From Aestuariimicrobium sp. p3-SID1156 (lineage in GTDB: Bacteria; Actinomycetota; Actinomycetes; Propionibacteriales; Propionibacteriaceae), in assembly GCF_025144225.1 (NCBI RefSeq), contig NZ_JALXXB010000009.1:1-64000 (forward strand): 64,000 bases of DNA, read 5' to 3'. Shown here piece by piece: positions 35,018-41,835 of the stretch. Both the position numbers and the translations under genes were made by a program. Below the pieces are notes generated by a model, which saw only the letters and a program-made list of their open reading frames with translations, did no database searches and was not told the DNA's origin. How positions within the stretch are numbered: position 1 is the first letter of the stretch; every line of letters starts with the position of its first letter.

Positions 35018-35167
35018 GTCGCCTCCTTGGGTTGAGCGAGCAGGCCCGCAGGTCGTCCGTGTGGGGGGTGAAAGTCGCTTCCGGCGCGGCTATTGGTGCC
35101 CCCAGTCCGCCTTCCCCGGCTTGTTGGAACGTGCGCCGGTTGCCAGGGTTTACGGACCTGCTCGTGG

Positions 35168-35422
35168 TCAGTGGTCGGAGCCGAAGAAGCCGTGGTCGCG
35201 CAGCACTTGGGCCTGCTCGGCGTCGAGCTTCATGCCAGCAACCATGCTCATTTCGACGATGATCGCGTCACCGTCGACAGGCTCCAGCACGGTTTCGATG
35301 GTGACGCGATCGCTGTACCACGTGGCGATGCGGCGCTCGGTGAGCCTGACCTGCTCGGGGCGGACCTTGATCCACACGCCGGGTTCCAGGCTGACTTGGT
35401 GCCGCTCGGTGTTGTCGCTCAT
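35168..35422 (-). CDS. Phage hypothetical protein
   Basis: 84 residues from the ATG at 35422 with GAAGGA. VSLEPGVWIKVRPEQVRLTE, then WYSDRVTIETVLEPVDGDAI, and an EQAQVLRDHGFFGSDH end. No known domain. It lies alone between the hairpin-rich spacer and the HNH gene, with gaps of about 150 bp before HNH, so it could have its own late promoter. Confidence 0.5.
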   Translation of the reverse strand: MSDNTERHQVSLEPGVWIKVRPEQVRLTERRIATWYSDRVTIETVLEPVDGDAIIVEMSMVAGMKLDAEQAQVLRDHGFFGSDH

Positions 35423-35849
35423 GGTGTCCTTCACTTTCGTCGAGGGGTGGTGTGTGCCCCGCAGCCGCGGACATCGCTGGCCTCCAGGCAATCGCTGCCC
35501 ATCCGCACGGGGTGGGCGCGTGACGTGCGACGTGGCACGTCCTGTGGTGTGTGATCCAGCGCGGCAGCACGGCTGCGGGGTGTCTGTGCCCGCGGATGAC
35601 GGTTAGCGGGGTCACCGTGAGCCCTGCCGCGATCAACCGGCATCCCTCACGCGGCAGTGTGCCCGAGCGGGCCTTGCCGGTCTCATTCCTGCTCCGCCGG
35701 GGCTTCCCCTCCGCCGGCGGATGTCTGTGGTAATGCGAAACGCCCCGGTGTTGGCCGGGGCGTCGAGCCAAGGGTCAAGCCCTTGGCGGGGTGCGAAACG
35801 TCCCGACCACTGGGGGGCGGGGCGTAAATGGGACAAGCGTCCCACGGGG
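35423..35849. other. Gene-free spacer with three hairpins between early and late blocks
   Basis: About 430 bp with no convincing gene on either strand. It holds three successive inverted repeats: CGCCCCGG/CCGGGGCG (35741-35762), CCAAGGG/CCCTTGG (35768-35786) and TGGGAC/GTCCCA (35829-35844). They lie just after the last early gene (HTH at 35850). They may end the early transcript, encode a small RNA, or serve as an antitermination or packaging site. Confidence 0.5.
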
Positions 35850-36089
35850 CTATTGTGACATTGGCTCATCACCAATGCAAGCCTCACTCCGCAATCGCTC
35901 GGCAGTGCGCCGCAGGAACTCCTTGTCGCGCCTCGTCTGCCAGCGCACCTGGTGCACGTCAGCCTCACGAAACCGCAGCGGTCGCGCCCCCGGACGCACG
36001 GGCTCCAACTGCCCACGCTGCACCCACTTGCGCACCACCTCGGGACTCACCCCAGCCACCAGCGCGGCCTCATCCGTGGTCAGGGTCAC
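35850..36089 (-). CDS. Small HTH DNA-binding protein (MerR/excisionase-like)
   Basis: 79 residues from a GTG overlapping the upstream stop. VTLTTDEAALVAGVSPEVVRKWVQRGQLEPV is a winged-helix start, followed by LRFREADVHQVRWQTRRDKE. It is the last early gene, directly before the hairpin-rich spacer and the late block, which suggests a late-gene activator or a second excision factor. Confidence 0.65.
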   Translation of the reverse strand: MTLTTDEAALVAGVSPEVVRKWVQRGQLEPVRPGARPLRFREADVHQVRWQTRRDKEFLRRTAERLRSEACIGDEPMSQ

Positions 36090-36772
36090 GATGCCTCCTT
36101 GGCGAGCTCGGCCACCCACTTGGCATACACGTCACGATGCAGGCTCGCCTTGCACAACTGGCAGGTCACCACGTCGTCGCCACCGAACACCACCAGCGAG
36201 GTCCGCTGACAGTCCGGGCAGGGCACACCGTGACAGCGACGCATCTGCACCCGCCACGGCGCCAGCGCATGGGCATCCATCATTTGCCCAGCGAGGGCAT
36301 CCCACATCTCACCCACCCGCTCCCAGCCTGCGAGCTGGTCCACCCACTGGTGCAGGTAGCTGGTGGCCGACTTCACGCCGTGATCGTCGGGGCCGTGCAA
36401 GCCGCGCTCATGGCACCACTCCTGGAGCCAGTAGGCGCACCACCTGCGGGTTTCGGCGAGGGCATCGTGGCGGGCGAGGTTGAGCGGGGTGGGTGCGCCG
36501 TCCTCACTGCTGGACTGGATGCGGTCGGTGTCGTAGGCGGTGGCACGCACGGGAGCATGGATCTCCTCGACCAGTCTGGCTTCGGCGTGGGCGAGGCTGT
36601 TCTCGCCGGCCGCGAGCCACTCGGTGAGGCGTCGTCGGCAGGGCCAGCACAGCAGCCCTCCTTCGCGGGCGACAGGTCGGGGCTGGCAGCCCACGCACTC
36701 GTCGCCGGGACAGTCGGAAAGGTGGCGGCCTCCTTGGCGGCAGCCACGGATGCAGGCGATGGCGTCGGTCAT
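36086..36772 (-). CDS. Phage zinc-ribbon hypothetical protein
   Basis: 228 residues with an N-terminal CxxC cluster (CIRGCRQGG, CPGDECVGCQ, LLCWPCRRRL) and a C-terminal CHGVPCPDCQRTSLVV ribbon plus CQLCKA. Between them are helices (HQWVDQLAGWERVGEMWDAL). This layout occurs in actinophage WhiB-adjacent or transcription-related proteins. Function unknown. Confidence 0.6.
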   Translation of the reverse strand: MTDAIACIRGCRQGGRHLSDCPGDECVGCQPRPVAREGGLLCWPCRRRLTEWLAAGENSLAHAEARLVEEIHAPVRATAYDTDRIQSSSEDGAPTPLNLARHDALAETRRWCAYWLQEWCHERGLHGPDDHGVKSATSYLHQWVDQLAGWERVGEMWDALAGQMMDAHALAPWRVQMRRCHGVPCPDCQRTSLVVFGGDDVVTCQLCKASLHRDVYAKWVAELAKEAS

Positions 36773-36993
36773 TGCTCTCTCGCTTTCTGGTCGGCGTAGG
36801 CGATGGCCTCGGCGTGGGTGGCGAACCAGGCGTCATCGGGGTGCCCACCAAACCTGCGCCGGCTCGGTCCCCACACCGCCCACGCGCCGTGGGTGTTGGT
36901 GGTGGTGTCGCGGTTGCGGACCACGCGCCAGCGGAGCCATGGGGCGTCGCCGTCGGGGGTGTGGCTGCGGTTGCGGCGGCGTGGCATGCTCAC
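36769..36993 (-). CDS. Phage hypothetical protein
   Basis: 74 residues, basic, with LRWRVVRNRDTTTNTHGAWA and HPDDAWFATHAEAIAYADQ. The pattern (WxV...DxxW..F..H.EA...AD) resembles small actinophage proteins of unknown role. ATGA coupling with both neighbours. Confidence 0.5.
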   Translation of the reverse strand: MSMPRRRNRSHTPDGDAPWLRWRVVRNRDTTTNTHGAWAVWGPSRRRFGGHPDDAWFATHAEAIAYADQKAREQ

Positions 36994-37568
36994 TGCCCCT
37001 CACCGCCCGTCCACTTCCCGCAGGAGTGGCGGAAGGCGACCGTGTCGCGTGCTGGCTGCCCGTCGCCGGTCAGGATGTTGGCGGGCAGCGGGTACACCTC
37101 GTGGTCGTATTCGTCGTCAGGTGACCCGCTGGCGGACTCAAGGTCACGGGTGGGCCTCGGGTCACCCCCTGCCGCGTGAGGCGTTCTGGGGGCGTCCTGC
37201 GGCTCCTGGGCATGGTTTCTGGGGTCGAGGGCGGCGGCTTGGTCCGCGAGCCACGGGCCGAGCAACGCCTCGATCCGGTCCACGCGGTCAGCGAGGGCGG
37301 CAAGGTCGTCGTCGTGTGTGGCCGGCTCCTTGCCGCTCAGGGAGACGCGGACGGTCTCGCGGGTGTCGAGGTCGAGGACGCCACGGCTCCATGCGCTGGC
37401 AGCGAGCAGCAGGTCCTCGACAATGTCCTGCGGGGTGTCGCCGGTGAATCTGACCGGGGCGGCGGACCAGCCCTCGGGCCTGCCGTCGTCGTCGTAGTAG
37501 ACCTCCCGGAGGGCGTAGTACGTGACTCCTCGGGCTGTCTCGCGGGTGATGCGGTAGTTCCAGCTCAT
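36990..37568 (-). CDS. Phage hypothetical protein
   Basis: 192 residues from an ATG with GGAGG. SWNYRITRETARGVTYYALREVYYDDDG begins it, a common start in actinophage proteins of unknown function, then VEDLLLAASAWSRGVLDL and a helical DDLAALADRVDRIEALLGP. The C-terminal FRHSCGKWTGGEGQ may be part of a zinc site. No enzymatic signature. Confidence 0.55.
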   Translation of the reverse strand: MSWNYRITRETARGVTYYALREVYYDDDGRPEGWSAAPVRFTGDTPQDIVEDLLLAASAWSRGVLDLDTRETVRVSLSGKEPATHDDDLAALADRVDRIEALLGPWLADQAAALDPRNHAQEPQDAPRTPHAAGGDPRPTRDLESASGSPDDEYDHEVYPLPANILTGDGQPARDTVAFRHSCGKWTGGEGQ

Positions 37569-37831
37569 CGGTCGGCCTCCCTCGCGGCTGCAATCACGTC
37601 GGCAAGCGGCACCACGCGGGCCTTGCCGGACTGGTGGGCGTGGTGGAGGCAGACCGCGTCGATCGCCCACCCGCCCTCCCATGGGTAGATCACGACGGCG
37701 ACGGTGGGCTTGTCGCACGGCTCCAGTTCGCCGTCACGGGTGGTGGCGAACTCGCACTCGGTCGCCATGTGACGGATTTCGTCGGCAAGCACCTCGCGGC
37801 TGAGGGCTTCCTCGCGGGTCGGGTGGATCAT
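37565..37831 (-). CDS. Phage hypothetical protein
   Basis: 88 residues from the ATG at 37831, five bases after GAAAGGAC. One Cys-rich piece (MATECEFATTRDGELEPCD) and VAVVIYPWEGGWAIDAVCLHHAHQ. Unknown role; coupled by ATGA to the small gene upstream. Confidence 0.5.
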   Translation of the reverse strand: MIHPTREEALSREVLADEIRHMATECEFATTRDGELEPCDKPTVAVVIYPWEGGWAIDAVCLHHAHQSGKARVVPLADVIAAAREADR

Positions 37832-37968
37832 CGGATGTCCTTTCGGGGGCAGTAGTCGCGGTGCTTGCGTTCGGCGGCAGTCGCGGTGCGCTCGACCATG
37901 TAGGCCGAGCACCAGGGGCAGCGCCAGGTGGTGCGGGTGCGCAGGCGGGCGAGGAGGCGGGCGATCAT
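37828..37968 (-). CDS. 46-residue CxxC mini-protein
   Basis: Starts at ATG with GGGGAG upstream and has ATGA overlaps at both ends. A basic helix (IARLLARLRTRTTW), then RCPWCSAY and a final DYCPRK form a possible single zinc finger. Clearly placed within the chain of overlapping early genes. Confidence 0.55.
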   Translation of the reverse strand: MIARLLARLRTRTTWRCPWCSAYMVERTATAAERKHRDYCPRKDIR

Positions 37969-38552
37969 CGGGGCTCCCCGAGCGCGCGCTCAAGACCGGC
38001 AACTATCTCGGCAAGCGCCTCCCCGCACTCCCCGCGCCACTCCTCACGGTCCGGGCAGGGGTGAGAGTGGTCGGGATGCCCACATCCGACCCGGCGGACA
38101 TGCTCGGCGGATTCGGAATCAGCCTCAATGAGTCGGGTGATCTGCACGGAGGCAGAGACCGGCTTCACGTCGTCGCCATGGTGGATCGGGCACCACGGGT
38201 CATGCTCTCGCTGGCTGCCGGGCTCGACTGCGTCGCCGTAAACGAACCACGTGCTCTCCGGCGTCCACGGGCAGGTGCAGGCCAACTCCTGCAACCGTTC
38301 GACTTCCGCCACGAGTGCGGCAATGTCGGTGGGGGCGTGGGCGATGAAGTCGGCGTCCTCGTCTCGGATGACGCCTGCCGCCGAGCCGCCGTAGCAGTAC
38401 GCCATGCACGACACCTCGGTCGAGACAATGGACGCCAACGGCTTCGGACTGGACCAGTGCTGGCCGACTTCGCCGCCACCATCGTTCTCCCATGGGCCGG
38501 GGGTGGCCGCGTTGAGGCGGGCCTTGATGGGGGTCAGGTCCAGGTCAGTCAT
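37965..38552 (-). CDS. Ea22-like phage protein
   Basis: 195 residues. Start MTDLDLTPIKARLNAATPGPWE and the segment DADFIAHAPTDIAALVAEVERL are typical of ead/Ea22-type phage proteins. A middle part has CTCPW and HDPWCPIHHG. The adjacent gene at 38549-38863 has the same N-terminal plan, so the pair looks like a tandem duplication that diverged. Confidence 0.6.
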   Translation of the reverse strand: MTDLDLTPIKARLNAATPGPWENDGGGEVGQHWSSPKPLASIVSTEVSCMAYCYGGSAAGVIRDEDADFIAHAPTDIAALVAEVERLQELACTCPWTPESTWFVYGDAVEPGSQREHDPWCPIHHGDDVKPVSASVQITRLIEADSESAEHVRRVGCGHPDHSHPCPDREEWRGECGEALAEIVAGLERALGEPR

Positions 38553-38863
38553 GAGTTGTCCTTTCGGGGGGTCTGGTCGTCGGAGTCGAGGGGGCAGCCA
38601 TGGCGCACCTCCCGCGCGGCGGCGAGCTCGGCGCGCAGCCTCTCCACCTCGTCAACCAGCGCAGCGAGCAGGTGTGGGGCGGCGGCGATCAACCCGGCGT
38701 CGGCGTCATCCGTGAGGGTGCAGACCTCGGGGCAGACGTACGCGCCGTGGGGCTGGCCGTAGACGACGATCCAGTCATCATCCGGAACCCATTCGCTGTA
38801 CCACGGTCCGGGGGTTGCAGCGGCCAGCAGTGCACGGATCGGGTCCAGGTCCAGGTCGGTCAT
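38549..38863 (-). CDS. Ea22-like phage protein, paralogue
   Basis: 104 residues with MTDLDLDPIRALLAAATPGPWY and AGLIAAAPHLLAALVDEVERL, aligning with the neighbouring 195-residue protein at both ends. Shorter because it lacks the Cys/His-rich middle. The start is five bases from CGAAAGGAC. Confidence 0.58.
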   Translation of the reverse strand: MTDLDLDPIRALLAAATPGPWYSEWVPDDDWIVVYGQPHGAYVCPEVCTLTDDADAGLIAAAPHLLAALVDEVERLRAELAAAREVRHGCPLDSDDQTPRKDNS

Positions 38864-39090
38864 GGTCGGTCCTTTCGTTCGCAGGTGCATCCGGTCACGT
38901 CCTCCGCGCCGAGTGGGTGGTCGCCGTAGAGGTCGTGGACGGGGCAGGCGGGTTCGGGCTCTGCGGCGAGCAGGGCACGGGCGATGTCGGAGGGCGCGAG
39001 CTCGCAGTCGCAGTCCACACAGGTGGGCTGGATGTGGTCGTCAATCTCGCACCCGCACTCGCGGCACAGGATCGGGGGCAGGTCAGTCAT
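38860..39090 (-). CDS. Zinc-binding phage protein
   Basis: 76 residues with CRECGCEID, CVDCDCEL, ACPVHD and CTCERK, enough for one or two zinc sites. Start at 39090 with AGGA; longer upstream frame rejected because it covers the next gene. Unknown role. Confidence 0.5.
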   Translation of the reverse strand: MTDLPPILCRECGCEIDDHIQPTCVDCDCELAPSDIARALLAAEPEPACPVHDLYGDHPLGAEDVTGCTCERKDRP

Positions 39091-39427
39091 GGACAGTCCT
39101 CTCTCGCTGGTGGTAGGTGCCGAAGCGCCCGAGGAATCGTTCGGCAGCCTGCCGGGGGCCATTCGGTGCGTCGGTGTCATCCACGACCTCGTTGGCCCAT
39201 TCGCAGGCGCAGTCGGAGTCGATGCCGTCGTGGAAGCACCAGCGCCACACAGCGTCTGCGATGGCGTCCTCCAAGCAGGCGGCGCATTCCAGCCAGTCGT
39301 ACACCGTGCCGTCGTAGGCGAGCGTTGCGCGGCAGTAGGTGTATCCGGGGTCAATCGGCCCGTGGCACAGGGAGCAGCAATGACGCTTCCGCGCCTTCGG
39401 GGTGGCCTCTCGCAGCAGTTCAGGCAT
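39083..39427 (-). CDS. Zinc-ribbon phage protein
   Basis: 114 residues from an ATG with GAAGGAGG. KARKRHCCSLCHGPIDPG, then WLECAACLEDAIADAVWRWC form a ribbon like that seen in small actinophage proteins of unknown function. ECAACL plus the HD pair may bind zinc. Confidence 0.55.
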   Translation of the reverse strand: MPELLREATPKARKRHCCSLCHGPIDPGYTYCRATLAYDGTVYDWLECAACLEDAIADAVWRWCFHDGIDSDCACEWANEVVDDTDAPNGPRQAAERFLGRFGTYHQRERTVHD

Positions 39428-39632
39428 CGGGTCCTCCTTCGAGGCAGGTGGGGCAGTGGTCGGGCAGGTCGGGGGCGCTGGCGAACACCTCGCGAGCATC
39501 GGGGCGGGCGTAGGTGGCTACCTGCCAGTCGTGCTCACGGGCGGCACGACGGCGCACGTCGCGGATGTACCCAGCCAGGGGGAGCGCAGTCTCGCAGCCG
39601 TCACAGGTCAGCCGATACTCACGGACGCTCAT
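39420..39632 (-). CDS. Zinc-ribbon phage protein
   Basis: 70 residues: LTCDGCETALPLAG, VRRRAAREHDWQVA, and HCPTCLEGG. Two CxxC pairs about 50 residues apart make a single zinc ribbon, as in phage DksA-like or RNA-binding mini-proteins. Overlaps its neighbours by a few bases on each side. Confidence 0.55.
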   Translation of the reverse strand: MSVREYRLTCDGCETALPLAGYIRDVRRRAAREHDWQVATYARPDAREVFASAPDLPDHCPTCLEGGPDA

Positions 39633-39799
39633 CGCCCCTCCACCTCCGCCCGAATGTGGTCGAGGTTCGCCTGCATGTGGTCGAGCTCCTCGTTGAAGTC
39701 AACGGACTTCCCGTGCAGGTGCATCGACGCCATGAGGCGAGCAGCGGCGGCGATCACGCGGGACAGCGACTGGATCGCGTCGTTCGGGTTGTTGCTCAT
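39629..39799 (-). CDS. Small phage hypothetical protein
   Basis: 56 residues, all helical (DAIQSLSRVIAAAARLMASM, ELDHMQANLDHIRAEVEGR). Begins with MSNNPN within one of the repeated junction sequences (39793-39820). Unknown function. Confidence 0.5.
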   Translation of the reverse strand: MSNNPNDAIQSLSRVIAAAARLMASMHLHGKSVDFNEELDHMQANLDHIRAEVEGR

Positions 39800-39820
39800 T
39801 CGGGGTCTCCTTCGAGGGTT
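39793..39820 (-). repeat. Repeated gene-junction sequence, copy 1
   Basis: Reads on the minus strand ACCCTCGAAGGAGACCCCGA then ATGAGCA. It encodes the end of the upstream protein (LEGDPE and stop), the ribosome-binding site and the next ATG. It closely matches copies at 40044-40068 and 40310-40336. Confidence 0.6.
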
Positions 39821-40050
39821 TCGGCCAGCAGCCCCTCCGGCTGCGGCTGGGGGCGGCAAGACGGGCACTGGTCGCGGTCAGTCGGGGTGCCCGACCGCTT
39901 CGTCGGATGCGCCCCGCCGGCGAGGTAGGACACTCGCCAGCCCTTGCGCTCGGCATCACCACGGGCGCCAGGGCTGGTGGTGCAGGCGGTGGCGAGTCGG
40001 TGGCCGCAGTCGTCACAGACGACGACCACGCCGCTCTGAGTGGTGCTCAT
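39796..40050 (-). CDS. Zinc-ribbon phage protein
   Basis: 84 residues with VVVCDDCGHRLATACT and DQCPSCRPQ, a zinc ribbon, and C-terminal LEGDPE encoded by the junction repeat. Starts MSTTQS. Function unknown. Confidence 0.52.
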   Translation of the reverse strand: MSTTQSGVVVVCDDCGHRLATACTTSPGARGDAERKGWRVSYLAGGAHPTKRSGTPTDRDQCPSCRPQPQPEGLLAETLEGDPE

Positions 40051-40068
40051 TCGGGATCTCCTTCATCG
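40044..40068 (-). repeat. Repeated gene-junction sequence, copy 2
   Basis: CGATGAAGGAGATCCCGA then ATGAGCA on the minus strand, encoding IDEGDPE and stop of the upstream membrane protein and the start of the next gene. Confidence 0.6.
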
Positions 40069-40316
40069 ATGACGGGGCGGGCGGCGATGTTGCGCGCAAC
40101 GGTCGCGTTCAGCGCGGCGACAGGCATGGCAGCGACGCCGAGGATCAGCGCGGTCCACAGCCAGCGCAGCTCGCCAGTCCACAGGGCTGCGACCAGCCCT
40201 ACAGGCGGAGCGCCGAGCATCGTGGCAACCGTGGCGAACGCGACGCAGCCGGTGCGGCGCACGCCTCGATCACGCTGGGCGGCGGTAATGGGGGTATTCA
40301 GGTCGTTGGTGCTCAC
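40047..40316 (-). CDS. Small phage membrane protein
   Basis: 89 residues with two transmembrane helices (CVAFATVATMLGAPPVGLVA and LWTALILGVAAMPVAALNA), an N-terminal MSTNDLNTPITAAQRDRG and C-terminal IDEGDPE. Could act in superinfection exclusion or membrane modification; context gives no more. Confidence 0.55.
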   Translation of the reverse strand: MSTNDLNTPITAAQRDRGVRRTGCVAFATVATMLGAPPVGLVAALWTGELRWLWTALILGVAAMPVAALNATVARNIAARPVIDEGDPE

Positions 40317-40336
40317 TGGGGATCTCCTTCGAGGGT
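40310..40336 (-). repeat. Repeated gene-junction sequence, copy 3
   Basis: ACCCTCGAAGGAGATCCCCA then GTGAGCA on the minus strand, encoding LEGDPQ and stop of the upstream gene. Copies 1 and 3 share ACCCTCGAAGGAG. Confidence 0.6.
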
Positions 40337-40507
40337 TGTTTCGGGTCGAATCCGGTCAGCCGCCACGCGCAGCAGCCGGGACAGGTGGGCAAGGGTGGGG
40401 CGCACCTCGCACACGGCGGCGAGCGCGTCCAGGGTCGAGGCCCGCAACCCGCAGCCGGGGCAGGGCGAGGGGTCCGGGGTGGGGGACGGGGGGCGAGGGG
40501 TGCTCAT
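40313..40507 (-). CDS. Small phage protein
   Basis: 64 residues: Pro/Ser-rich start, CPGCGLRASTLDALAAVCEV, and a basic helix SRLLRVAADRIRPE. Ends in LEGDPQ from the junction repeat. Unknown function. Confidence 0.48.
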   Translation of the reverse strand: MSTPRPPSPTPDPSPCPGCGLRASTLDALAAVCEVRPTLAHLSRLLRVAADRIRPETTLEGDPQ

Positions 40508-40875
40508 GCCCAGCTCCCCTCGCCGGCGTAGTCGTCGGGATCGAGCTGCCACAGCCACGTGCCGTCGTGGACGTGGTCGAGGCCGCAGCCCCGGCAGCGG
40601 TACGCGGTCAGCGACAGGCCTCCCGCGCCGAACGCGACGACGTTGCCGGTGCCGCGCCGGATGCGGCTTGCGGTGTGACCCTCGCAGATCAGCGCCTCGA
40701 CAGCCCCGCACGCCGGGCACGGCTCGCGGTGAGGCACGACGGACCCGGCGTCGTCGCTGATGCGGCAGAGGAACACCTGGTCGATGGTCCACTCGCCCCA
40801 CGTGACGGGCAGGCCGTCCCACGCGGGCGGGAGGTCGTTGGGTCGGGAGGCGACGGCATTGGTGAAGCGGCTCAT
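40504..40875 (-). CDS. Zinc-binding phage hypothetical protein
   Basis: 123 residues from the ATG at 40875. GEWTIDQVFLCRISDDAGS, PCPACGAVEALICEGH and TAYRCRGCGLDHVHDGTW give two Cys pairs in a ribbon. The C-terminus is WQLDPDDYAGEGSWA. Similar to small actinophage proteins of unknown role. Confidence 0.52.
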   Translation of the reverse strand: MSRFTNAVASRPNDLPPAWDGLPVTWGEWTIDQVFLCRISDDAGSVVPHREPCPACGAVEALICEGHTASRIRRGTGNVVAFGAGGLSLTAYRCRGCGLDHVHDGTWLWQLDPDDYAGEGSWA

Positions 40876-41270
40876 GCCCGGCCCCTCTCTCGCCATTCGC
40901 TGTGGCTGACCCACTCGTGCGTGTCGCCGAGCTGGGCCAGTGCGTCGTGGCCGGCCCGGTCGCGGTTGCAGCCCCAGCACACAAGCCCGGAGCGTCGAGT
41001 GGGCGGCTGGGCGGTGGGCTTATCGCTGGGGGTGGGGGTGGTTGCCTCCCACCACGGACCGGCTTCGAGGACGCGAGTCGGGACGCGGGTGTCGGGGTCG
41101 CAGGCGATCCACGTCAATGCCACGGCCACGTCGCGGGCTGGCATGTCTCGCAGCGGGAGACCCGAGCGGGTGACCTGCTGCCCGATGAAGGTTCGCAGGC
41201 TGTCGGCGCGCCAGTCGGGGCGGAGCGCGTGGGTGGCGAGGGCGAGGCGGTCGATCTGGTTCTGGTCCAT
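40872..41270 (-). CDS. Phage hypothetical protein
   Basis: 132 residues. DQNQIDRLALATHALRPDWRADSLRTFI, then DVAVALTWIACDPDTRVPTRVL: this arrangement recurs in actinophage proteins near replication genes. A CWGCNRDRAGHD motif and the final HEWVSHSEW follow. No firm function. Confidence 0.5.
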   Translation of the reverse strand: MDQNQIDRLALATHALRPDWRADSLRTFIGQQVTRSGLPLRDMPARDVAVALTWIACDPDTRVPTRVLEAGPWWEATTPTPSDKPTAQPPTRRSGLVCWGCNRDRAGHDALAQLGDTHEWVSHSEWRERGRA

Positions 41271-41272
41271 CG

Positions 41273-41488
41273 TCAAGCCCCAATCCCCAAACCGGCGACC
41301 ACGGACCGACCTGCGCTCGCCCGCTCGCCCGCGTTACAGAACTTGGGATTTAGGACCAAGTCTTTGGGGGAATCAGAAACAAGCCAGAAACGAACGGGTC
41401 GGGTCGGGTCGGGTCGGGACCAAAGACGTACAGCATTCGTCATGCCGTTCGTTACGCGGCGTGTTACGGCATTACATGGAGCGTTCAT
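41273..41488 (-). CDS. Possible 71-residue protein over a repeat-rich segment
   Basis: Starts in an ATGA overlap with the upstream stop and ends 2 bp before the next ATG, so it fits the operon. Yet its codons are richer in A/T at third positions than its neighbours, and it covers a four-copy GGGTC repeat (41396-41415). The segment may rather be a regulatory or replication element with a chance frame. Confidence 0.3.
   Translation of the reverse strand: MNAPCNAVTRRVTNGMTNAVRLWSRPDPTRPVRFWLVSDSPKDLVLNPKFCNAGERASAGRSVVAGLGIGA
41396..41420. repeat. Tandem GGGTC pentamers
   Basis: Four perfect GGGTC units followed by GGGAC. They lie beside short inverted sequences (gttacgcggcgtgttac near 41451) and next to the replication-type gene at 41485, where phage origins with iterons often sit. 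Confidence 0.4.
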
Positions 41489-41835
41489 CGTCCGTTCCTC
41501 GCTCTCCAGTTGGCGATGCGTTCGGCTTCTCTGGCTCGCTTGGTCTCCCAGTAGTCGCGGGTCTTGTTCCACTTCTCGAAGTTGCGGATCAGGTAGCCGT
41601 CCGCAGCCGCTTGGAAGATGGGGCCGTTCGGGTTGCCGTTGTTCGCGGTCAACTCGTCCAGCTGCGACTTCTTGAAATTGGGCACCAGGCGACGCAGGCG
41701 GTTGTCGGCGATATGTCCGTCCGTCAGTTCGGCTTGGCAGTAGCAGATGGCCGAGAACCACAGCCGGAATGCCCCGTCCGAGAGGGCGTCGATCTCGGGG
41801 TCGTTGGGGGTCTGGTCGTCAAACTTCACCCACAC
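41485..41835 (-). CDS. DnaD/replication-initiator-like N-terminal domain protein
   Basis: 116 residues from a GTG. WVKFDDQTPNDPEIDALSDGAFRLWFSAICYCQ, then LRRLVPNFKKSQLDELTANN and an IRNFEKWNKTRDYWETKRAREAERIANWRAR end are typical of phage replication organisers of the DnaD/O type, here lacking the C-terminal half. It would load helicase or mark the origin. It overlaps the HNH gene upstream by 10 bp. Confidence 0.68.
   Translation of the reverse strand: MWVKFDDQTPNDPEIDALSDGAFRLWFSAICYCQAELTDGHIADNRLRRLVPNFKKSQLDELTANNGNPNGPIFQAAADGYLIRNFEKWNKTRDYWETKRAREAERIANWRARNGR

Noticed and set aside
35431-35771. Small open frames in the hairpin-rich spacer
   Set aside because: No ribosome-binding site, low-complexity Arg/His/Pro translations, and hairpins in the same place.
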